From Slackia sp. (lineage in GTDB: Bacteria; Actinomycetota; Coriobacteriia; Coriobacteriales; Eggerthellaceae): a stretch of 34,490 nt of DNA. The DNA is taken from positions 1 through 34,490 of the forward strand of contig JARIED010000023.1 in assembly GCA_029266945.1 (NCBI GenBank), written 5' to 3'. The position numbers and the translations under genes are program-made. The notes under the pieces are model-generated. The model was not told the origin of the DNA and searched no databases. It saw only the letters and a list, made by a program, of their open reading frames with translations. Positions 30,614-34,490 of this stretch are shown here, one piece after another (the first letter of the stretch is position 1; the number at the start of each line of letters is the position of its first letter).

Positions 30614-30704
30614 AAAAAAAGGCCGTACACAAGACGGCCTGAGACATCCCGGTTCGCGCAGCGCCGTTTTGGCGTCGTGCGCAAGGCGAGAGGTCTCAGG
30701 CCGT
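30614..30704 (-). promoter_or_regulatory. Terminator/antiterminator-like leader before dedA
   Basis: Leftward RNA can form a terminator: AGGCCGT (30640-30634), 7-base loop, ACGGCCT (30626-30620), then TTTTTT. Upstream, ACGGCCTGAGAC (30704-30693) is an exact 12-bp complement of GTCTCAGGCCGT (30645-30634), which contains the first arm of that terminator, so the two folds exclude each other. Between them lies another small stem (GACGCC AAAA GGCGC type). It sits about 40 bases after the SRP RNA and 55 before dedA. It could end the SRP RNA transcript or control dedA read-through. Confidence 0.65.
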
Positions 30705-30740
30705 CGCGGCGTCGACATTGCACCGGCGTATGCCGGCTCA

Positions 30741-30848
30741 GTTGCCGCGGATAGGCATGGGCGCTCGTCAGCGGGCCCTTATGGCTGCTTCCTCCCGGAC
30801 CTGACCAGGTTCGAACCATGGCGCCGCCCAGGCCCATCCGCGGCACTG
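30741..30848 (-). ncRNA. ffs: Signal recognition particle RNA (small, 4.5S type)
   Basis: The reverse strand contains the hallmark SRP domain IV GGTCAGGTCC, GGGAGGAAGCAGCC and ATAAGGG. The ends pair: CCGCGG on both sides (30839-30844 and 30745-30750) close the long hairpin. The total is about 100-108 nt; exact ends are approximate. A -10-like TATACT lies at 30869-30864. The RNA forms the core of the particle that targets membrane proteins, with Ffh. Its place near dnaX is common in actinobacteria. Confidence 0.95.
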
Positions 30849-30977
30849 GTTTGCGACATCGGAAGTATACCCGAAATAGACGGAACGGAAGAGGGCGTCA
30901 CGAAACCGTCATTTGTAGAAAATCCTTTCCAGGGCACGGCATCGTCCCTTCGAGCTGGAAATGGCGCACGAAGCGCG

Positions 30978-31005
30978 AAAAGGCGACGGCTCGAAAGCCG
31001 TCGCC
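30978..31005 (-). terminator. Terminator of the NSS transporter gene
   Basis: Reverse strand GGCGACGGCT TTCG AGCCGTCGCC, a perfect 10-bp stem with a stable tetraloop, followed by TTTTCG. It lies 31 bases after the transporter stop. Confidence 0.92.
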
Positions 31006-31036
31006 CGTAAAGAACTTCGCATGTCCGCGTATGCGC

Positions 31037-32374
31037 CTAGCCGATGCCGCCGTAGAAGATGCCCAGCACGATGACCACGGCGGTAATGCCGACGAACAGG
31101 TATTTCGTCATGGGCTCGAACCATGCGCCGAGCTTTTTCTCGCGACCGATCTGCGCCTGCTCTTTGGCGAAGTGCTTCGGGCAGACCCAGAAGAACATGA
31201 TCGCGGCCAGCAGCGCGCCCAACGGAATGGCATAGATAGAAACGGCATCCATCCAGGCGCTCACCGCATCGCCGCTCTCGATGAACACGCCCACGCCGAA
31301 CGCGATCGCAGCCACGATGGCCACGGCGCCCCAACGAGGAAGATGCAGCTGCTCCTGCAGGGCCTCGATCGGCGTTTCGAACAGGTTCACCAGGCTGGTG
31401 ATCGCCGCGCAGGCGACGGCCAGGAAGAACACGAAGCAGAAGATGCCGCCCGCGGGCATTTCCTGGAACACCTGCGGAAGCGCGATGAACATCAGCGGAG
31501 GACCGGACTGCGTGTCCAGGCCGAACGCGAACACGGCAGGAACCACGATCATGGCGGAAAGCACCGCGGCGAGCGTCGAGAAGATCACGACGTTTTTCGC
31601 GGATGAGACCACGTCGACGTCCTTCTTCAGATAGCTGCCGTACACGAGCGTGCCGCTGCCCGCCAGCGACAGGCCGAAGAACGCCTGCCCCAGCGCGAAC
31701 ACCCACGTCTGCGGATTCGCAAGCGCGCTCCAGTCGGGGACGAACAGATATTTATAGCCTTCGAAGGCGCCGGGCAGCATGGCCACGCGCACCAGCATGA
31801 TCACGAACAGCACGAAGAACAACGGCATCATGATCTTGTTCAGGCGTTCGATGCCGCGCGAAATGCCCAGCAGCATGACGGCGAACGTGATGATGAGCGC
31901 CGCCGCATGATAGCCCACGCTGCCGAAATCGCTGGCGAGGCCGCCGAAATACGCGCCCATGTCGAGCACCTGCAGCAGCGTGCCCGTACCCGATGCGAAC
32001 AGGTACTTCAAGAACCAGCCGAGCACGACCGAATAGCCGATCGCGATGCCGAGGGAGCCGAGCGTGGGAATGGCGCCGATGACCTTGCCCAGCGGGCCCG
32101 CATGCTTGACTCCGCGCATTTCGAGCGCCTTGGAAAACGCGCCCATGGGGCCGGTGCCCATGGCGCGGCCGAAAGCCATCTCGCCGATGACGCCCGTCAG
32201 GCCGAGCAGCACGACGAAGATCAGATACGGGATAAGAAACGCCGCGCCGCCCATTTCGGCAACGCGGTAAGGGAACAGCCAGATGGCGCTCATGCCGACG
32301 GCTGAGCCGATGCAGGCGATGATGAACGCCGTGCGCGACGTGAACGAATCGCGCGAAGAGGATGATGTTGCCAT
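31037..32374 (-). CDS. NSS-family sodium-dependent transporter, probable tryptophan transporter
   Basis: A 445-residue protein of the neurotransmitter:sodium symporter family (LeuT fold) with about 11-12 membrane helices. Start ATG 32374 lies nine bases after AAGGA. The TM1 signature is CIGSAVGMSAIWLFPYRVAE (residues 21-40), followed by GGAAFLIPYLIFVVLLGLTG and GEMAFGRAMG. Later helices carry FGLSLAGSGTLVYGSYL and FGLDTQSGPPLMFIALPQVF. The TM1 Asn that binds sodium in LeuT (GN pair) is Ala here, and the Arg of the outer gate (xRFP) is Leu, so ion coupling may differ. The leader peptide upstream (32513-32581) has three tandem Trp codons before a terminator. This points to tryptophan as the substrate, as for TnaT of the same family; the substrate is inference. 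Confidence 0.88.
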   Translation of the reverse strand: MATSSSSRDSFTSRTAFIIACIGSAVGMSAIWLFPYRVAEMGGAAFLIPYLIFVVLLGLTGVIGEMAFGRAMGTGPMGAFSKALEMRGVKHAGPLGKVIGAIPTLGSLGIAIGYSVVLGWFLKYLFASGTGTLLQVLDMGAYFGGLASDFGSVGYHAAALIITFAVMLLGISRGIERLNKIMMPLFFVLFVIMLVRVAMLPGAFEGYKYLFVPDWSALANPQTWVFALGQAFFGLSLAGSGTLVYGSYLKKDVDVVSSAKNVVIFSTLAAVLSAMIVVPAVFAFGLDTQSGPPLMFIALPQVFQEMPAGGIFCFVFFLAVACAAITSLVNLFETPIEALQEQLHLPRWGAVAIVAAIAFGVGVFIESGDAVSAWMDAVSIYAIPLGALLAAIMFFWVCPKHFAKEQAQIGREKKLGAWFEPMTKYLFVGITAVVIVLGIFYGGIG

Positions 32375-32434
32375 GCGTTGAATTCCTTCCATAGAGCCCC
32401 GATGGTTCGGGGAAGATCCGCCCTTGCGGGCTCG

Positions 32435-32497
32435 AAAAAAGGCCCCGGTCGCCCGGAGCCCTTCGTTCATTCGATGAGAAAACGTGACGAAAGCTCG
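32435..32497 (-). promoter_or_regulatory. Attenuator: terminator and competing antiterminator before the NSS gene
   Basis: Terminator (leftward RNA): GGCTCCGG (32460-32453), loop GCGA, CCGGGGCC (32448-32441), then TTTTTT. Antiterminator: GAGCTTTCGT (32496-32487) pairs with ACGAAGGGCTC (32466-32456) apart from one bulge and one wobble, taking up the first terminator arm. A protecting stem can form between GGCTTG (32521-32516) at the end of the leader peptide and CGAGCT (32497-32492). CCGGTCG (32512-32506) can also pair with CGACCGG inside the terminator. The order matches classic trp-type attenuation. Confidence 0.72.
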
Positions 32498-32512
32498 CGA
32501 TCGACCGACCGG

Positions 32513-32581
32513 TTACAAGCCACGCCACCACCATGCCCGAGAAGAAGCTATCGAAGAGAACACGTGGGATGCCTGGTTCAT
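32513..32581 (-). CDS. Tryptophan-rich leader peptide (22 residues) of the NSS transporter
   Basis: ATG 32581 follows AAAGGAG by about five bases; TAA is at 32515-32513. The peptide starts MNQASHVFSS and ends SRAWWWRGL, with three consecutive TGG codons at 32533-32525, five codons before the stop. Trp is the rarest amino acid, so three in a row in a 22-residue ORF ahead of a terminator is the hallmark of a ribosome-mediated attenuator. When charged tRNA-Trp is short the ribosome should stall on these codons, let the antiterminator form and allow transcription of the transporter 140 bases downstream. Confidence 0.8.
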   Translation of the reverse strand: MNQASHVFSSIASSRAWWWRGL

Positions 32582-32812
32582 TGCGACTCCTTTCGGACGG
32601 TCATGCGTCGGACCTTCCGACGCCGCTCTGTGGAAACCGAAGCGACGATCGAGACGTCGCTTTTCCGTATGGCGCACTTTATCACAACGCAGTGGCCGAG
32701 AACGCGGCAAATACCCATATTGTCGGGCGCTCGGTCGAACGGAAGGGAGCAGCCGTCGCCGCACGGTGACGCACTCCCCTCCGTGTGACGAAAGTAACAG
32801 GACGATAGCGCA
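32582..32812 (-). promoter_or_regulatory. Promoter and 5' leader of the Trp attenuator
   Basis: An extended -10 box TGTGATAAA (32686-32678, reverse strand) lies about 100 bases before the leader peptide, with no strong -35. Two perfect stems follow in the leader RNA: AAGCGACG with CGTCGCTT within about 32640-32662, and GCGTCGG with CCGACGC within about 32604-32622. No gene is seen in this stretch on either strand. Confidence 0.45.
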
Positions 32813-32839
32813 TTAGCACTCTTGCTTGCAGAGTGCTAA
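32813..32839 (+). promoter_or_regulatory. CIRCE operator (HrcA site)
   Basis: TTAGCACTC (32813-32821), nine bases, GAGTGCTAA (32831-32839): a perfect match to the CIRCE consensus bound by the heat-shock repressor HrcA. The -35 box of the hsp20 promoter lies partly inside it, so HrcA binding should block RNA polymerase directly. Confidence 0.97.
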
Positions 32840-32854
32840 AAAGGGTCCTATAGT
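32826..32854 (+). promoter_or_regulatory. Promoter of hsp20
   Basis: TTGCAG (32826-32831), exactly 17 bases, TATAGT (32849-32854). The -35 overlaps the CIRCE spacer and right arm. The transcript would have a leader of about 90 bases. In that leader GCGGATGC (32879-32886) and GCATCCGC (32923-32930) can pair, ending about 10 bases before the ribosome site. Confidence 0.8.
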
Positions 32855-32950
32855 GCATCTTGTAAACAGAAACGACGAGCGGATGCGAGCATATCCCGCA
32901 ACGAGCAGACCCTTACGAGAAGGCATCCGCCCTACAGACAGGAGATGACC

Positions 32951-33394
32951 ATGATGCTGGTTCCCGCACGCAAAAACGATTTCTTCGCCGACTTCCTGAG
33001 CGACCCCTTCGACGTCTTCGGCGGCCGCCCGCAGCCCAAGCAGGTCATGCCCGCCATGATGAAGACTGATATCAAGGAAACCGAAAAGGCCTACGAGTTC
33101 GACATCGACCTGCCCGGCTTCAAGAAGGAAAACGTCCACGCAGAACTGCAGGACGGCTACCTCACCATTCAGGCAAGCACCGAATCCGAAAGCGAAGAAA
33201 AGTCCGAAAACGGCACCTATCTGCGCAAAGAGCGCTTCACCGGCAGCTGCCGCCGCAGCTTCTACGTCGGCGAGGACATCTTCGAAGACGACATCCGCGC
33301 CAAGTTCGAAGACGGCATCCTGCGTATCGTCGTGCCGAAGAAGGAGCTGCCCGCCCCCGAAGACGCCAAGAGGCTCATCTCGATCGAAGGCTAG
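32951..33394 (+). CDS. Hsp20 small heat-shock protein
   Basis: A 147-residue chaperone and the only confident plus-strand gene of the window. I chose ATG 32951, which has AGGAG at a normal six-base distance; the ATG at 32945 touches that site and the one at 32954 is also possible. The alpha-crystallin domain runs from about residue 36 to the end: MKTDIKETEKAYEFDIDLPGFKKENVHAELQDGYLTIQA, then YLRKERFTGSCRRSFYVG and the late AKFEDGILRIVVPKKE with the conserved G-x-L. The N-terminal arm contains NDFFADFLSDPFDVF. Small heat-shock proteins hold unfolding proteins in soluble complexes. HrcA control is shown by the CIRCE site. Confidence 0.95.
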   Translation: MMLVPARKNDFFADFLSDPFDVFGGRPQPKQVMPAMMKTDIKETEKAYEFDIDLPGFKKENVHAELQDGYLTIQASTESESEEKSENGTYLRKERFTGSCRRSFYVGEDIFEDDIRAKFEDGILRIVVPKKELPAPEDAKRLISIEG

Positions 33395-33436
33395 CTTCCG
33401 AACCGTCCATCCCCTCCGCCTTCTATGCAGAACACG

Positions 33437-33462
33437 AAAAAAGAGCCGATCGGCTCTTTTTT
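33437..33462. terminator. Bidirectional terminator between hsp20 and ppx
   Basis: GAGCCGATCGGCTC flanked by AAAAAA and TTTTTT. It serves hsp20 on the plus strand and the Ppx/GppA gene on the minus strand, which converge here. Confidence 0.92.
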
Positions 33463-33508
33463 CGTTATGCGCTCTTTCATTTTCGACATCGCTGAAAACG
33501 TCGGCCGC

Positions 33509-34420
33509 CTATCGCTCGCGCGTGAGGATACGGTCGACGAGATAGCCTTCGCGCACGCCGTTGCTGCAAACATGCAGGCTCATCGCGTCGAAATCGTCGA
33601 AGAGCTCAGTCAGGATAGCCAGGCCGCAAGCGATGGTGTGCACGCGCTCGGGGGCGATATGCAGCACCGCGTCCAAAAACGCACGACGGCGCTCGAACAT
33701 ATCCTCGACCAGGCGATGCACATCCTCGTGCGTCATGTCCTTTTCGGATGCGTCGCTCTGCAGATGGGCGTTCACCTCGGCCAAGGCGCGGACGCTGCCG
33801 CCGACGCCGAACAGGCGTCGCACGCGATGTTCGGCCATGCCGTGCGCATCCGCTTCGAGCAAGGCGTGCACTTCGCCCTGGATGGCCGCGAACTCGTCTT
33901 CGGTCGGCATGATGTCGGATACATGGCGGCGATACGACGAAAGCGAACCCAACGGAAGGCTCGCACGCATGACGTCTTTGGAATCGGCGATCAGCGTGAT
34001 CTCGGACGAACCGCCGCCGATATCCACCAACACGCCGTTGACCAGCTCGTCTTTCGACGATGCGCCGACAAAGCCCAGATGAGCTTCATCTCCTTCGGAC
34101 AAAAGCGCGATCGAGCAATCGGCCATGCCCTCGATCGCCGCGATCGCCTGGGCGCTGTTGTCGATATTGCGCAGCACCGCGGTAGCGAACACGTCGACGC
34201 GCACGGGCTTCAGGTACGCCGCGCGCTTCAGACATTTCTTTACGCATTCGGCCGCGACCTCGATGCCCTCTTGCGACAGCACGCCGTCGAACACATAGGC
34301 CGCCAAGCCCGCCATGCTCTTGCGATTCACAATCGTCTTGAATTTCTTTCCGTCGGCGGAAACGTCGTACACGCACAGGCGGACCGTGTTCGAGCCAACG
34401 TCGATGACGCCGTAATTCAT
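33509..34420 (-). CDS. Ppx/GppA family phosphatase
   Basis: A 303-residue protein from ATG 34420 after GCGAGG. It has the two-lobed ASKHA fold: N-terminal phosphate loop YGVIDVGSNTVRLCVYDV (residues 3-20), FATAVLRNIDNS, and the second loop GVLVDIGGGSSEITLI (about 129-144), followed by FGVGGSVRALAEV. Members split inorganic polyphosphate or pppGpp. At about 300 residues it is the short form lacking the C-terminal HD-like domain of E. coli GppA/Ppx, as is common in actinobacteria, so substrate choice cannot be told from sequence. The gene stands alone between two terminators. Confidence 0.92.
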   Translation of the reverse strand: MNYGVIDVGSNTVRLCVYDVSADGKKFKTIVNRKSMAGLAAYVFDGVLSQEGIEVAAECVKKCLKRAAYLKPVRVDVFATAVLRNIDNSAQAIAAIEGMADCSIALLSEGDEAHLGFVGASSKDELVNGVLVDIGGGSSEITLIADSKDVMRASLPLGSLSSYRRHVSDIMPTEDEFAAIQGEVHALLEADAHGMAEHRVRRLFGVGGSVRALAEVNAHLQSDASEKDMTHEDVHRLVEDMFERRRAFLDAVLHIAPERVHTIACGLAILTELFDDFDAMSLHVCSNGVREGYLVDRILTRER

Positions 34421-34446
34421 AACGCGACCTCGCTATCTCAGAAGAA

Positions 34447-34465
34447 AAGCCCGCAAGGCGAGCTT
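34447..34465 (-). terminator. Terminator of a gene beyond the right edge
   Basis: Reverse strand AAGCTCGC CTT GCGGGCTT (one T-G pair) followed by TTCTTC. It closes a leftward transcript coming from outside the window before the ppx gene. Confidence 0.65.
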
Positions 34466-34490
34466 TTCGTTTCAATACGATTGCCTCAGT

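Noticed and set aside
1..34490. CRISPR arrays, insertion sequences, prophage or attachment sites
   Set aside because: No regularly spaced repeats, transposase or integrase signatures or tRNA-flanking direct repeats were seen anywhere in the window.

Overview
The window looks like chromosomal DNA of a high-GC, anaerobic, Gram-positive bacterium of the class Coriobacteriia, probably family Eggerthellaceae (a Slackia-like organism is my best guess; this is inference). The grounds are strong GGAGG-type ribosome sites, a monoderm-type Tad pilus locus without a secretin, an arginine deiminase operon, a Feo operon with small Cys-rich membrane proteins, and a CIRCE element before hsp20. Almost every gene lies on the minus strand; hsp20 is the only confident plus-strand gene.

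Layout from the low-coordinate end. 1-67: start of a tiny membrane protein (possibly KdpF) running out of the window, with phased TTA repeats upstream. 570-1871: a Fic-fold protein whose catalytic motif is degenerate. 1872-2764: an AT-rich patch, a perfect 16-bp inverted repeat and a 51-codon ORF that reads like a protein end. 2765-4554: DUF1385/YqhQ protein and ThyX, overlapping by one base. 4672-9086: iron(II) uptake cluster, transcribed feoA-like, feoA, feoB, two Cys-rich small membrane proteins, DtxR/MntR-type regulator. 9204-18691: a twelve-gene Tad pilus operon, mostly with overlapping start and stop codons, transcribed cpaB, tadZ, tadA, tadB, tadC, flp, a second pilin-like gene, tadE, a very large TadG-like gene, tadE, a DUF192 gene and a zinc-ribbon gene. 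19024-19574: tRNA-Val and an ElaA-like acetyltransferase. 19764-24654: arginine deiminase operon arcA-arcB-arcC-arcD(YfcC type), with strong hairpins between the genes and an unusual AT-rich repeat island upstream. 25195-25574: a small hydrophobic ORF and a structured-RNA candidate. 25725-30848: the conserved replication/repair block recR, ybaB, dnaX, with tRNA-Gly, a DedA protein and the SRP RNA. 31037-32581: an NSS-family transporter preceded by a leader peptide with three tandem Trp codons and a terminator. 32813-33394: CIRCE-controlled hsp20. 33509-34420: Ppx/GppA phosphatase.

How the genes work together. Arc proteins convert arginine to ornithine, ammonia, CO2 and ATP, with the antiporter exchanging arginine and ornithine. 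The Feo genes bring in ferrous iron under a metal-sensing regulator. The Tad genes build and anchor a thin adhesive pilus.

The most exciting signals are RNA-level controls. One is an apparent tryptophan-sensing ribosome-mediated attenuator in front of the NSS transporter. Another is a mutually exclusive terminator/antiterminator between the SRP RNA and dedA. The catalytically dead-looking Fic protein and the repeat island upstream of arcA also deserve a second look.
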